A stretch of DNA of 64,000 bases from Nakamurella lactea DSM 19367 (GCF_000426645.1 NZ_AUFT01000008.1:62001-126000); one strand, 5' to 3'; counted from the stretch's first letter, positions 1 to 9,529 are shown. The notes: generated by a model not told the origin, from the sequence alone. Translations and numbers: made by a program.

Positions 1-640
1 GATCCAGCCAGATCTTCCGCAGGTGACCGGCGGCCCGGAGCCGGTCGGTCGGCGCATCGGCCACCGCGTCCCAGAACGCGACCGCCGAGTCCGGTGCGAC
101 CGTGACCGCCACCCCGTCGATGCTCTCCAGGGTCGCCCCGGCGGTGGCGTGGGCCGGCGCCGGTCGCCGGTCGAGGGTGCGCGCCGTCGGCTCGTCGTCG
201 TAGGTCAGGATCAACGGAATCGCCTTGTCGTCGGTGCCGAACCCGTTGTCCAGCAACGCCGTTACGTTGAACAGCTGTCGGTCCAGGGTTCCGGCCGTGA
301 CCAGCCCCGCGACCGGCTCGGGGATCACGAAGAGATCACCGGCGTCCTCGATGATCTTGACCGCGGCCGGCGGCCGACCGGGCGGCTGGATCAGGGTTGC
401 CAGTTGCTTTCCTGCCGTCGTGCGGCTGACCCGTACCCGATCTCCGGTGACCAGCGTGACGGCGCCGACCGCGGTGGCCGGGTCTGCAACCGGCGCTGCC
501 GCAGTGGACGCTGCGGTAACGGGCGCTGCCGCCGGGACCGCGCCGGCGCCGGACGGAGTGACCAACGTCAGCGCCACACAGACGGCCGAGGCGACGGCCA
601 GCAGCGACCTCGCTGGGGTGTGGAACGGGCGGGACGTCAT
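1..640 (-). CDS. Secreted S8-type (subtilase) peptidase, N-terminal part
   Basis: The gene is cut by the left edge, so only its first ~213 codons are here. The start is the ATG at 640, preceded by GAGAGG about 8 nt upstream. Residues 1-35 form a Sec signal peptide (basic start, Ala/Val/Leu core, GAGA cleavage region). The next part carries VTLVTGDRV, LDRQLFNVTALLDNGF and IPLILTYDD, which I recognise from the prodomain of large secreted subtilases of actinomycetes. The catalytic Asp/His/Ser lie outside the window, so activity cannot be judged. It is divergent from the regulator at 771, a common pairing for this family. Confidence 0.7.
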   Translation of the reverse strand, partial: MTSRPFHTPARSLLAVASAVCVALTLVTPSGAGAVPAAAPVTAASTAAAPVADPATAVGAVTLVTGDRVRVSRTTAGKQLATLIQPPGRPPAAVKIIEDAGDLFVIPEPVAGLVTAGTLDRQLFNVTALLDNGFGTDDKAIPLILTYDDEPTARTLDRRPAPAHATAGATLESIDGVAVTVAPDSAVAFWDAVADAPTDRLRAAGHLRKIWLD

Positions 641-770
641 AGCGGAACCTCTCGGCAGACCGGACGCAGGCCGATCGAGCCTGACACGCGGTTTGTCGGT
701 CGGCTAGGGTCCGCGGTGACGTATTCACGTCAATGGCGGAAGTCGGTCGGTCGAGCTCGTTGGGGGTGCC

Positions 771-1763
771 GTGGACGATCTCGAGACGCTGGGGCTGACG
801 CCGGCGGAGGTGGTCGCCTACCGCAGGTTGGTGGATCGACCGCCGATGACGGTGGCCGAGTTCGCCGATGGGTTGCCCGGCGAACCGGCCGTCCAGGAAC
901 TACTCGCGGGCTTGACCGCCAAAGGGCTGGCGACCACCTGGGCGGGGGTTCCGACCCGATACGCGGCCGTGGCGCCCGACGTCGCCCTTGACAACTTGGC
1001 GAACGCGCGGGAGGAAGAGATCGCCAAGGCGCGCATTGCGGCCGGCGAACTCGCGCGCCGCTGGTCGCGGGTCGGCCGGTCGGTCGATCCCCGGGAGCTG
1101 ATCGAGATCGTCGTCGGTCGCGAGGCGACATTGCAACGGGCAGAACAGATCCAGCGGACGGCAACCGACGAGGTACTGATCTTCGACAAGCCGCCGTACG
1201 CCAGCTCCGGACTGGGCAACGCCACCGAGCTGCAGCTGCTGACCAGCGGCTCCACCAGTTTCCGCTGCCTCTACGACCGGGCCGCGCTCGACCTGCCCGG
1301 CAACTACACCCGGATCCAGGAGCTGGTGGTGGCCGGCGAATCGGCCAGGGTGGCGCCGACGGTGCCGTTGAAAATGGTGATGGGGGACAACCGGATTGCG
1401 CTGCTGCCGCTGGAGACGGCGCCGGAGTCGATCGGGGTCGCGGCGGCCATCCACCCGTCGGCCCTGCTGGACTCGTTGCGAGCCCTGTTCGAGGTGCTCT
1501 GGCAACAGGCGGCACCGCTGCGGTTCACCAGTACCCGGCCGGCCGGTGCCGGACCGGCCAGCACCGTCCCGGAGAGTCTGAGCCCGATGGATCAGGACGT
1601 GATTCAGCTGCTCGCCGCCGGTCTCACCGACAAGGCCATCGGACGCCAGCTCGGGATCGGCGAGCGGACGGTCCAGCGGCGGGTCAAAGTGATGATGCAG
1701 GCGTACGGGGTGACGAACCGGCTGCAGCTGGGGATGCGGCTGGCCGGCACCGGGTGGGGATGA
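771..1763 (+). CDS. LuxR-type HTH transcriptional regulator with TrmB-like N-terminus
   Basis: 330 aa with a GTG start preceded by a G-rich ribosome site. Residues 1-60 resemble a TrmB-like winged helix (LTPAEVVAYRRLV, then AKGLATTW). The middle (~100-240) looks like a sensor or phospholipase-D-like fold of unknown ligand. The C-terminus (~265-325) is a LuxR HTH with LSPMDQDVIQLLAAGLTDKA and IGERTVQRRVK. This architecture is common beside secreted subtilase genes in actinomycetes, and here the gene is divergent from one, so it may control that peptidase. Target and signal are unknown. Confidence 0.75.
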   Translation: MDDLETLGLTPAEVVAYRRLVDRPPMTVAEFADGLPGEPAVQELLAGLTAKGLATTWAGVPTRYAAVAPDVALDNLANAREEEIAKARIAAGELARRWSRVGRSVDPRELIEIVVGREATLQRAEQIQRTATDEVLIFDKPPYASSGLGNATELQLLTSGSTSFRCLYDRAALDLPGNYTRIQELVVAGESARVAPTVPLKMVMGDNRIALLPLETAPESIGVAAAIHPSALLDSLRALFEVLWQQAAPLRFTSTRPAGAGPASTVPESLSPMDQDVIQLLAAGLTDKAIGRQLGIGERTVQRRVKVMMQAYGVTNRLQLGMRLAGTGWG

Positions 1764-1817
1764 GCGATCCTCGATTTCCGGGACCGCGGGGGTGACGTCT
1801 GTCCCGGCCTACCACTT

Positions 1818-1836
1818 TGCCCCGCGCACCGGGGCA
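1818..1836. terminator. Short GC-rich hairpin between convergent genes
   Basis: A 7-bp perfect stem (TGCCCCG/CGGGGCA) with a 5-nt loop lies in the 157-bp gap between the converging LuxR gene and dciA. No U-tract follows, as is usual in GC-rich actinobacteria. It is probably a bidirectional terminator, but the evidence is only structural. Confidence 0.35.
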
Positions 1837-1920
1837 CAGTGGCAGCCGCGCACCCACCTTCGGTCGGCACGTCCGCGATCCAGTGATCAGGCCGACGCAT
1901 CCCGGGACTACCGCTGGTCG

Positions 1921-2484
1921 TCAGCCGTAGGTGTCGCGGGGGCCTCGGCCGGGCACGTGCCGCGGGCCGAATCGCCAGGACGGCCCGGAGGGACCCTGTG
2001 CCTTGATCCGCCGGACACTGCCGTGACCGACCGCCTCGTTGATCTTCCTGACCACTTGCGGGGCCATCAGCCGCACCTGCGACGCCCACGCCGTGGACTC
2101 GCACTGCAGCACCAACTCACCATCGGTGAGCGAGACCGGGTGGGCATGTTCGGCCAGGGCGGCGCCGACGATCTGCGGCCACCGGGCGAACAGCGTCGCC
2201 TTGCCGATGTCGGCTCCCGCACCTGCGGTCTTGACGAATTTCTGCAGGGTCGCCGACAACGGCTGTGGGTCACGGAAGTCCGGACCGGACCCGGACCACC
2301 GGCGGCGGCGCAACGACCTGGTCGAGCCGCCCGACCGTTGGGTGAGCGGGATCCGGTCCTTGCGCTTGGCGGCGTTCTGCTTGCGGGCGGCGGCCAACGC
2401 CTCCCTGGCCAGGTCCGATCCACGACCGGTCGACGCCCCGCCCGCCGCGGCGCTCCCGGCGGCAGCGTCATTCTCGTCAGCCAT
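1921..2484 (-). CDS. dciA: DciA family protein (DUF721), replicative helicase loader
   Basis: 187 aa. Residues 1-75 are low-complexity and basic. Residues ~80-165 form the DUF721/DciA domain ([38 protein letters not shown], a KH-like fold). DciA interacts with the replicative helicase DnaB in bacteria lacking DnaC. The gene follows recF with an 8-nt overlap, the standard actinobacterial dnaN-gnd-recF-dciA order. The usual next genes, gyrB and gyrA, are replaced here by a convergent regulator. Confidence 0.9.
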   Translation of the reverse strand: MADENDAAAGSAAAGGASTGRGSDLAREALAAARKQNAAKRKDRIPLTQRSGGSTRSLRRRRWSGSGPDFRDPQPLSATLQKFVKTAGAGADIGKATLFARWPQIVGAALAEHAHPVSLTDGELVLQCESTAWASQVRLMAPQVVRKINEAVGHGSVRRIKAQGPSGPSWRFGPRHVPGRGPRDTYG

Positions 2485-3703
2485 CGGTAGTGACCGTCCC
2501 GTTCTGGATCAGTAACCTGTTGCCGCCCAACACCTTCGGCACGTCGGTCTCGACGGCGGCGGTGATCAACACCTGTTCGGCGTCGGCCACCAGCTCGGCG
2601 AGTTGATCACGCCGTCCGGCGTCCAGCTCGGCGAATACGTCGTCGAGCACCAGCACCGGATCGACGCCGTCGCTGCGCAGCAGGGCGAACGAACCGAGCC
2701 GCAGGGCCAGCGCGAACGACCACGATTCGCCGTGCGACGCATAGCCTTTGGCCAGCCCATCGGCCAACCGCAGCTCCAACTCGTCCCGGTGTGGTCCGAC
2801 CAGCGAGACCCCGCGCTCCAGCTCCGCCGACCGGCGCGTCGCCAGGTGCCCGAGCATCGCGCCCTTCACGGCCTCGCGGTTCTCAGTGCGGTTATCGGCG
2901 CCGTTCCGGGTGTCAAAACCACCGTCGGACCCGCGAACCTCGGGGTCCGCGGGCTCCACCGCGGTTGTCGGCGCCGCACCATCCGGATCCAGCGGCTCCA
3001 GCACCCGAGACCGGTACACCAGGTCGATCGGCTCCGACTCCGGTGCCAGTTCGGCGTAGCCGGCCACCACGTGCGGCCGAAGCGCGTCCACCAGGGCCAG
3101 CCGTTCGCAGATCAGCTCGGCGCCGACCTCGGCCAGGTGCTCGTCCCAGACATCGAGGGTGGACAGCTCCGGGGCGCGCCCACTGCGCCTGGCGATCCCG
3201 GCCGATTTGAGCAAGGTGTTGCGCTGCTTGAGGATCCGGTCGTAGTCGGAGCGGACGCCGGCCAGCCGCGGGGCACGCATCACCAGCACCTCGTCCAGGA
3301 ACCGGCGGCGTTCGGACGGGTCGCCGCGCACCAGCGAGAGATCCTCGGGGGCGAACAGCACGGTGCGCAGCGCCCCGAGGATGTCCCTGGGGCGGGTGAC
3401 CGGTGAGCGGTTGATCCTGGCCCGGTTGGTCTTGCCGGTGGTGATCTCCACCTCGAGCAGCAGCTCCCTGCCCCCGGACACCACCGCGGCTCGCACCAAG
3501 GCCTGCGCCGCGCCTCGGCGGATCAACGCCTGGTCTGACGAAACCCGGTGTGAGGCAAGGGTTGCCAGGTAGCCGACGGCTTCGACCAGGTTGGTCTTGC
3601 CGACCCCGTTGCGGCCGAGCAACACGTTGACGCCGGGTTGCAGCGGGACCTCGACGGTCTCCCAGGAACGGAAGTCACCGACCGAGAGGTGACGGACGTA
3701 CAT
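2477..3703 (-). CDS. recF: DNA replication and repair protein RecF
   Basis: 408 aa from the ATG at 3703 ([14 protein letters not shown]), chosen over an upstream in-frame start at 3751 because GAGGAGG lies ~10 nt before it and all RecF proteins start at this point. Walker A is GRNGVGKTN near residue 32, and the ABC-type Walker [13 protein letters not shown] is near the C-terminus. RecF loads RecA at gapped DNA with RecO and RecR. An insert rich in Asp, Gly and Ala near residues 260-290 is longer than in many homologues. It is co-directional with dciA and gnd. Confidence 0.95.
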   Translation of the reverse strand: MYVRHLSVGDFRSWETVEVPLQPGVNVLLGRNGVGKTNLVEAVGYLATLASHRVSSDQALIRRGAAQALVRAAVVSGGRELLLEVEITTGKTNRARINRSPVTRPRDILGALRTVLFAPEDLSLVRGDPSERRRFLDEVLVMRAPRLAGVRSDYDRILKQRNTLLKSAGIARRSGRAPELSTLDVWDEHLAEVGAELICERLALVDALRPHVVAGYAELAPESEPIDLVYRSRVLEPLDPDGAAPTTAVEPADPEVRGSDGGFDTRNGADNRTENREAVKGAMLGHLATRRSAELERGVSLVGPHRDELELRLADGLAKGYASHGESWSFALALRLGSFALLRSDGVDPVLVLDDVFAELDAGRRDQLAELVADAEQVLITAAVETDVPKVLGGNRLLIQNGTVTTDG

Positions 3704-3852
3704 CCGGCCGATCGCCTCCTCGTGGGGTGTTCGATCCCCGGCGCTTATCAACTTCGTCTGCGCTTATCAAAGGGCACGAACTGGGACTGGTGTGACGCAA
3801 GTGTTCAACTTGGCCAGCGGATGCGATGTTGATAAGCGCCCAGGGCGGGGGG

Positions 3853-4758
3853 TCAGGAGGTGGGGACGGCGTCGGTGGAGCCGGCCTTGCCGACGGCGTG
3901 GCCGCCGAACTCGTTGCGCAGCGCGGCCACCACCTTCATCGCCAGCGATTCGTCCTGGCGGGAATTGAACCTGGCGAACAGGGCGGCGGTGATCACCGGC
4001 AGCGGGATCGCGTTCTGGATCGCGGCCTCGATGGTCCACCGACCCTCGCCGGAATCCTGGGCGTAGCCACGGATCTCGGTGAGACCCGGGTCCTTCTTCA
4101 GCGCGTCCACCATCAGGTCGAGCAGCCAGGACCGGATGACGGTGCCCTCCTTCCAGGACGCGAACACCTCGTCCGGGTTGGTCACCATGTCCACCGACTT
4201 GATCAGCTCGTAGCCCTCGCCGTAGGCCTGCATCATGCCGTACTCGATGCCGTTGTGGACCATCTTCACGAAGTGACCGGAGCCCACCGAGCCGGCGTGC
4301 ACGAAGCCGCCGTCACCCTCGGGCTTCAACGTGTCGAACACCGGTTGGACGACTGCGACAGCGTCGTCGTCGCCGCCGCACATCAGGGCATATCCCTCGG
4401 TCAGGCCCCAGACGCCGCCGGAGACGCCGCAGTCGATGAACCTGATGCCCTTCTTCGACAGCTCGTCGGCGTGCACCTGGTCGTCGGTGTAGCGGGAGTT
4501 GCCGCCGTCGATGACGATGTCGCCGGATTCCAGCGCCTCGCCGAGCGAGCGGATGGTCTCCCTGGTCGGGTCGCCGGAGGGCACCATCACCCAGACCGAG
4601 CGCGGCGTCTGCAGGGCACCCACCAGCTCCTCCAGCGAGGCGACATCCCGCTTGGAGTCCGGATTTCGGTCGTAACCGACCACCTCGTGACCACCCTGAC
4701 GCAACCGCTCCGCCATGTTGGCACCCATCTTGCCCAGGCCGATGAGACCGATCTGCAT
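3853..4758 (-). CDS. gnd: 6-phosphogluconate dehydrogenase, decarboxylating (short, NAD-type)
   Basis: 301 aa with a Rossmann start MQIGLIGLGKMGANMA and an AAAGGA ribosome site. It contains VIDGGNSRYTDDQ, GVSGGVWGL (substrate/catalytic loop) and GHFVKMVHNGIEYGMMQ. The length fits the ~300-aa GndA/YqeC-type enzymes, which tend to use NAD, rather than the ~470-aa enzyme of the classical pentose phosphate pathway. It oxidises 6-phosphogluconate to ribulose-5-phosphate with CO2 release. In many actinobacteria it sits directly between dnaN and recF; here 3.6 kb of sugar-related genes separates it from dnaN. Confidence 0.93.
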   Translation of the reverse strand: MQIGLIGLGKMGANMAERLRQGGHEVVGYDRNPDSKRDVASLEELVGALQTPRSVWVMVPSGDPTRETIRSLGEALESGDIVIDGGNSRYTDDQVHADELSKKGIRFIDCGVSGGVWGLTEGYALMCGGDDDAVAVVQPVFDTLKPEGDGGFVHAGSVGSGHFVKMVHNGIEYGMMQAYGEGYELIKSVDMVTNPDEVFASWKEGTVIRSWLLDLMVDALKKDPGLTEIRGYAQDSGEGRWTIEAAIQNAIPLPVITAALFARFNSRQDESLAMKVVAALRNEFGGHAVGKAGSTDAVPTS

Positions 4759-4862
4759 GCTGTCCGTCCTTTCGAAGGCTGCTGACCACGACTGTAGACA
4801 GCACCGCCGGGGGCGCGCGACCGCGCGGTCGGGTCGCGGGTCAGCCGCGGGTCAGCCGCGGG

Positions 4863-6017
4863 TCAGCCGCCGGTGGGGTCGACGCCAGGGCCGGCACCGG
4901 GGTCGACCGCGGGACCGGTGGTCGAACCGGTTGACCCGCTGCCGCTGGTCGGCTGCTCGGGCCGCGGCTGGGCGGCCACCAGCAGGTCGACCGCACTCTG
5001 CTGGGTGGCGGCGTTGACGCCGGCGATCGGGCCCGCCCAGTGCACCCCGTAGCGGCCGTTGGCGTCCCGGTCGTTCTTGTACGCGCTGTTCGCCTGGTCG
5101 GTGAGGTAGCCGCTGTAGGGCTGATCCTCCAGCGCATCGTTCAGTTCGCCGAGATTGCGGACGTAGATGCCCTTGAAGCTGACGCCGTTGGTGTCGCATC
5201 CGGTCGCCTCGCAGGGTTCGGTGAGCACGCCGTCGACGTGCAGGGCATCGCTGGTCGCCGAGGCGTCGGCGAGCTCCCTGGCCCGTTGCAGGTAGCCGAT
5301 GTCGCCGGTGGCCTGGTGCAGCGCCACCAGACCGCCCAGCACCACACCCTGGTTGTACGTCCAGGTCTGGTCGCCGTTGTTCCGGCAGGTACTGGACGAC
5401 AGACCGTCGTTGATCAGGAGCTGATCGTTGATCAGCCCGCTGCTGTCGAACCAGTCCCAGACCTGTAGCGCCTGCTGCAGATAGCGGGTGTCGCCGGGAA
5501 CTCGGTTGTGCAATTCGGCGGCGGCCTTGATGAACAGCTCGCTGGAGATCGCGTTCTTGTAGCTGCGGCTGGTGGTCCACCACAGCCCTCCGCCGCAGAC
5601 GTCGTCGGCGTACTGCCACATGAAATCCACTCCGCGCTTTGCCACCTGCAGGAACCGCGGATCACCTGTCAGGTCGTAACCACGGATCCAGGCCAGGGCC
5701 CACCACCCGGTGTCGTCGATGAACGAATTGATGAAGTTGCCCTGTAAGGCATTTCGTTTCTTGTTGTACGTATTGTCCAGCACCCAGGCATAGCGATGGT
5801 CGCCGGACTTGATCATGTAGTCGGTGAGCGTGGTGAGCGCATTCGCCGAATTCCACCATCCGGTCGTCGGCCAGACCCCGACCCGGAGGTCGTAGTCTGC
5901 CACCAGGACATCGACCGCCGCCACGTCGGAAGGAGCGCGTGAGGAGCACCCGCTGAGCACGAGTGTGAAGCAGACGGCCAGGGCGATACCGCGCCGCAAT
6001 GCCCGTCGGATTCTCAT
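4863..6017 (-). CDS. Glycoside hydrolase family 76 lipoprotein (alpha-1,6-mannanase-like)
   Basis: 384 aa from the ATG at 6017. Longer in-frame starts exist, but this one begins a clear lipoprotein signal (MRIRRALRRG, hydrophobic core, LVLSGCSS lipobox). The body has an alpha/alpha-barrel pattern, with WWNSANALTTLTDYM, the paired-aspartate FIDDTGWWALAW that forms the GH76 active site, GGGLWWTT and QTWTYNQGVVLGGLVAL. GH76 enzymes cut alpha-1,6-mannan, found in fungal walls and in actinobacterial lipomannan. The tail is Gly/Ser/Thr/Pro-rich. It is divergent from a sugar-type ABC binding protein, suggesting linked glycan breakdown and uptake. Confidence 0.88.
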   Translation of the reverse strand: MRIRRALRRGIALAVCFTLVLSGCSSRAPSDVAAVDVLVADYDLRVGVWPTTGWWNSANALTTLTDYMIKSGDHRYAWVLDNTYNKKRNALQGNFINSFIDDTGWWALAWIRGYDLTGDPRFLQVAKRGVDFMWQYADDVCGGGLWWTTSRSYKNAISSELFIKAAAELHNRVPGDTRYLQQALQVWDWFDSSGLINDQLLINDGLSSSTCRNNGDQTWTYNQGVVLGGLVALHQATGDIGYLQRARELADASATSDALHVDGVLTEPCEATGCDTNGVSFKGIYVRNLGELNDALEDQPYSGYLTDQANSAYKNDRDANGRYGVHWAGPIAGVNAATQQSAVDLLVAAQPRPEQPTSGSGSTGSTTGPAVDPGAGPGVDPTGG

Positions 6018-6060
6018 GTCACCCCGTTCTGGCTGACGACACCGCACCCAGGAGGACATC

Positions 6061-7248
6061 ATGCCATCGGCGTACGCCGGTCGGGTCCGGCCCGGGACCG
6101 GCCGCCGGCCCGGACGGCGGATGCTGTCGCTGGTGCTCGCCACGGTGCTCGCGGGCGGCACCGCCTGCACCGCGGTGAATCCGTCACCGCCGGAAACCGG
6201 GCAGACATCGCAGACCGGGCCGATCAGCACCAGCCCCTCCAGCACCCCCAGCGGCGCCTCGACGAGCACCACGACGAGCACCACGAACCCGAGTGGTGAT
6301 TTCGGCTCCGACCACTTCACCCCGTTCCGGACGACCGTGCCGAACAGCGCGGAGGGCAGGCGGATCGGGCTGATCGGCCTCGACCAGGCGAACCCGTACA
6401 GCAAACTGGTGTCCGAGTCGATCAAGGAGCAGGCGACGATCGCCGGTGCCGCACTGGTCTACTGCGATGCCGAGAACAACGCCGAGGTCGCGCTGCGCTG
6501 TGCCCGTCGGCTGGCCGCCCAGGGAGTGGACGCCTGGGTGACGTTCCAGCCGGTGATCTCGGCCGGGCAGTCGATCTGCGGGGCGGGACCGAAGGACGTC
6601 CCGATGATCTCCATCGACAGCACCCAGGGCAACTGCCAGTCGACCAGGGTCGGCATCGACGACCAGTGGGCGGGCTTCACCCTCGGTACCGAGCTGGGGC
6701 GCTTCATCCAGCGGCGCTTCGACTGCCAGGTCGGCGTCGTCGTCTATCTGGTCGATCCCACCGACGGGTTCGTCCACCGACGTCGGGCCACCGGCGCCGG
6801 CATCGGGCTGGACACCATCTGTCCGGCGGCGACCGACCGGCCGCCGCCGGTACAGCTCGAGGCCAGCGGCCAGGACGCCGCCTTCGCCGCCGTCGGCAAG
6901 GCGCTGACCTCCATCGACAAGGGGCAACGGGTGCTGATCGTCGGCGCGAACGACGGCCTGACGCTCGGCGCGGTCGGCGCCGCCAGGGCAGCCGGGCGAC
7001 TCGACGACGTCTACGTCGGCGGCATCGGCGCCGATCCGCGTTCCTACTGCGAGATCGCCGAAGATCCGCACTGGGTGGGCGATGTCGCCTCGTTCCCGGA
7101 GAAGTACGGGCAACTGGTGATGCCCTACCTGGTCGATCTGATGGCCGGAAAGCCGGTGCCGGCCAACCTGTTCGTCCGCAACGAGTTCATCGACGCGTCG
7201 ACCATCGGTGAGCACTACGACGTCTCCGACTGCGAGCAGACGCCGTGA
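6061..7248 (+). CDS. Sugar-type ABC transporter substrate-binding lipoprotein
   Basis: 395 aa, ATG with AGGAGG 6 nt upstream. Residues 1-40 form an N-terminal lipoprotein signal with Cys after GGTA, followed by a Ser/Thr/Pro linker (45-80). The rest is a periplasmic-binding fold of the ribose/galactose (LacI-like) type: RIGLIGLDQANPYSKLVSES, repeated substrate-pocket loops, VLIVGANDGLTLGAVGAARA and YVGGIGADP. Ligand specificity cannot be read; the GH76 neighbour points to mannose or mannan oligosaccharides. It overlaps the permease gene by 4 nt (GTGA), so the two are translationally coupled. No ATP-binding gene is adjacent. Confidence 0.85.
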   Translation: MPSAYAGRVRPGTGRRPGRRMLSLVLATVLAGGTACTAVNPSPPETGQTSQTGPISTSPSSTPSGASTSTTTSTTNPSGDFGSDHFTPFRTTVPNSAEGRRIGLIGLDQANPYSKLVSESIKEQATIAGAALVYCDAENNAEVALRCARRLAAQGVDAWVTFQPVISAGQSICGAGPKDVPMISIDSTQGNCQSTRVGIDDQWAGFTLGTELGRFIQRRFDCQVGVVVYLVDPTDGFVHRRRATGAGIGLDTICPAATDRPPPVQLEASGQDAAFAAVGKALTSIDKGQRVLIVGANDGLTLGAVGAARAAGRLDDVYVGGIGADPRSYCEIAEDPHWVGDVASFPEKYGQLVMPYLVDLMAGKPVPANLFVRNEFIDASTIGEHYDVSDCEQTP

Positions 7249-8435
7249 GGAAGTACCTGGCCGGGGTGGCCGAGGGGAACCCGGCGGAACCAACGGATCC
7301 GGCAGCGAAGCCGACGATCCGGTCGCTGAGCAGAACCGAGTGGGCGCTCTTCGGTGCGCTGCTGATCGGCCTGGTGGTGCTGTTCGCCCTGGCCAGTCCG
7401 TACTTCCTGTCCGCCGGCAACATGAGCAACCTGTTCACCACGATGGCGTTGGCCGGCATTCTCGCCGCACCGGCCACCTTCCTGATGGTGGCCGGTCAGG
7501 TGGACCTGTCGGTCGGCGCCACCGCGGCGATCTGCGGGGTGGTGCTGGCCGGCCAGGCCCAGGGGCTCGGCCTGGCCGGCAGCATCGTGCTGTCGGCGGC
7601 GGTGGGCATCGTCATCGGCCTGACCAACGGCGTGCTGGTGGCCGTGCTGGGGATCCCCAGCCTGGCCGTCACCGTCGGCAGCCTGGCCATGGTGCGCGGC
7701 CTTGCCTACCTGCTGCCCAGTGGCCAGGTGGTGCCGATCGCCGGGTTCGGTGCACTCGGGAACGCCCGGCCACTGCTGAACATCCCGTTGCCGGTGTTGA
7801 TCCTGGTGGTGGTGCTGGTGTCCGCCGGCATCATCCTGCGGTACACCGCCATCGGCCGCGGCACCTACCGGGTTGGTGGGCGGCCGGCGCTGTCCAGGCT
7901 GCACACCGTCCGGGCAAAGGTGTTGGTGGTCGGGGTCTTTGCCGCCTCGGGTGCCGCTGCCGCGCTGGTCGGCATGATCATCACCTCACAGCTCAGTACC
8001 GCCGTCCCCAACGTGGCCGACGGGGTCGAACTGACGGTCCTCACCGCGGTGCTGCTCGGCGGCGCGAGCCTGTCCGGCGGCCGCGGCACGGTGGCCGGCA
8101 CCGCGCTGGCACTGCTGATCCTCAACGTGCTGGACAACGGACTGTCGCTGCTCAACGTCACCTCGTACTGGCAGCAGTTCGCCAGTGGTGCGCTGCTGCT
8201 GCTGGCCCTGCTCATCGACCGCGTGCGCTGGTACACGAGGCACCGCCGCTGGTCGCGACGGGCGAACCGGGCCGGGGCGGCAGAAGCCGCGCCGGCGGCC
8301 GGCAAGGGCGCCCCCGCGAACACTGCCGCGAATACCGAGGGCGAGGCCGCGAACAAACCCGGGGATGACGCCCGGCGGCCCGATCCGGCGGACGATCAGC
8401 CGGGCAGGCGGGCCGGCATCACCAGGTACCGGTAG
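7245..8435 (+). CDS. ABC sugar transporter permease, RbsC/BPD_transp_2 family
   Basis: 396 aa with a GTG start overlapping the upstream stop. About eight to ten hydrophobic segments lie between residues 25 and 335, with RbsC-like signatures (VDLSVGATAAICGVVLAGQ, GIPSLAVTVGSLAMVRGLAY, LLGGASLSGGRGTVAGTALA). The last ~65 residues are a charged, Ala/Pro-rich cytoplasmic tail. It should form the membrane channel for the preceding binding protein. The partner ATPase gene is missing locally and must be supplied from elsewhere. The 3' end overlaps the 3' end of convergent dnaN by 40 nt. Confidence 0.9.
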   Translation: MRKYLAGVAEGNPAEPTDPAAKPTIRSLSRTEWALFGALLIGLVVLFALASPYFLSAGNMSNLFTTMALAGILAAPATFLMVAGQVDLSVGATAAICGVVLAGQAQGLGLAGSIVLSAAVGIVIGLTNGVLVAVLGIPSLAVTVGSLAMVRGLAYLLPSGQVVPIAGFGALGNARPLLNIPLPVLILVVVLVSAGIILRYTAIGRGTYRVGGRPALSRLHTVRAKVLVVGVFAASGAAAALVGMIITSQLSTAVPNVADGVELTVLTAVLLGGASLSGGRGTVAGTALALLILNVLDNGLSLLNVTSYWQQFASGALLLLALLIDRVRWYTRHRRWSRRANRAGAAEAAPAAGKGAPANTAANTEGEAANKPGDDARRPDPADDQPGRRAGITRYR

Positions 8436-9529
8436 CCCTCGTCGACCGTGTCGCCGGACTCGGAATTGTCCAGCTGCAGCAGCAGTGCCGGCCGGCTGGG
8501 AGTGGTGAACGCCAGCCGGACCTTCGGCGTGCGCAGCACGGCGAGTCCGTCGATGAGGTAGCCGGGGTTGAAGGCGATCAGCAGTTCGGCGCCGTCGGCG
8601 TCCACCGGCAGGTCCTCCTCGGCACGACCCTCGTCGTCGCCGCCGGCGGTCAGCGTCAGCGCACCGTCGGACACCTGCAGCCGCAGGTGGTGCCCGCGGT
8701 CGGTGACCAGCGATACCCGCTTGATCGCGTCGGCCAGGTCCTGCACCGGCACGTCGACCGTGGTGGTCGACTCGTTCGGCAGCAGCGAGCGGTACTTGAC
8801 GAACTCCAGGTCCATCAGCCGGACGGTTGTCCGTCGGCCGGCCGACTGCAGGCCGAGTAGCCCGTCGCCCAGCGACACGGTGACGTCCTTGCTGCCGCCG
8901 AGGCTCTTCGCGGCATCGGACAGGGTGCGGGCCGGCACCAGCAGCGCGGTCGACAGGTCGCTCTTGGTGGGGGTCCAGCTCAGCGTGCGCAGCGCGAGCC
9001 GGAACCGGTCGGTGGCGGCCAGCGTGAGCGTCTCACCCTCGATCTCCAGCCGGATGCCGGTGGTCATCGGCAGTGCGTCGTCCCGCCCGGCCGCGACAAC
9101 CGTTTGGGCGACCGCCTCGGCGAATGCGGCCGAGTCGACGGTGCCGGAGGTCTCGGGCAGCTCGGGCAGCGCGGGGTAATCCTCGACCGGCATGGTCGGC
9201 AGGGTGAACCGGGCCGAACCGCCCTTGATGGTGACCTTGGAGCCGTCCACCGCGATGTCGACCGGCTTGCCGGCGGGCAGCGAGCGGGTGATCTCGCTCA
9301 GCAGCCGCCCGGAGACCAGCACCCGGCCTGCCGTCTCGGCGTCCACCGACACCTCGGCCCTGGTCGAGACCTCGTAGTCGAAGCCGGCCACCGTGAGGAC
9401 GGGGGGCGTCGCGTCATCGATCGTCAGCAGGATTCCGCCGAGTACCGGTACCGGCGGCCGGGCCGGTAGCGACTTGGCCACCCAGGCCACGGCGTCGGCG
9501 AGGTCTTCGCGTGCGACGCGGAACTTCAT
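8396..9529 (-). CDS. dnaN: DNA polymerase III beta sliding clamp
   Basis: 377 aa from the ATG at 9529 (MKFRVAREDLADAVAWVAK), chosen because AGGAGG lies 9 nt upstream; an in-frame start 8 codons earlier lacks this. The protein has the three-domain clamp pattern and ends RYLVMPARLPG, typical of the actinobacterial beta clamp. It tethers polymerase III to DNA. The gene lies downstream of dnaA on the same strand, with a 650-bp gap holding DnaA boxes. Confidence 0.96.
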   Translation of the reverse strand: MKFRVAREDLADAVAWVAKSLPARPPVPVLGGILLTIDDATPPVLTVAGFDYEVSTRAEVSVDAETAGRVLVSGRLLSEITRSLPAGKPVDIAVDGSKVTIKGGSARFTLPTMPVEDYPALPELPETSGTVDSAAFAEAVAQTVVAAGRDDALPMTTGIRLEIEGETLTLAATDRFRLALRTLSWTPTKSDLSTALLVPARTLSDAAKSLGGSKDVTVSLGDGLLGLQSAGRRTTVRLMDLEFVKYRSLLPNESTTTVDVPVQDLADAIKRVSLVTDRGHHLRLQVSDGALTLTAGGDDEGRAEEDLPVDADGAELLIAFNPGYLIDGLAVLRTPKVRLAFTTPSRPALLLQLDNSESGDTVDEGYRYLVMPARLPG

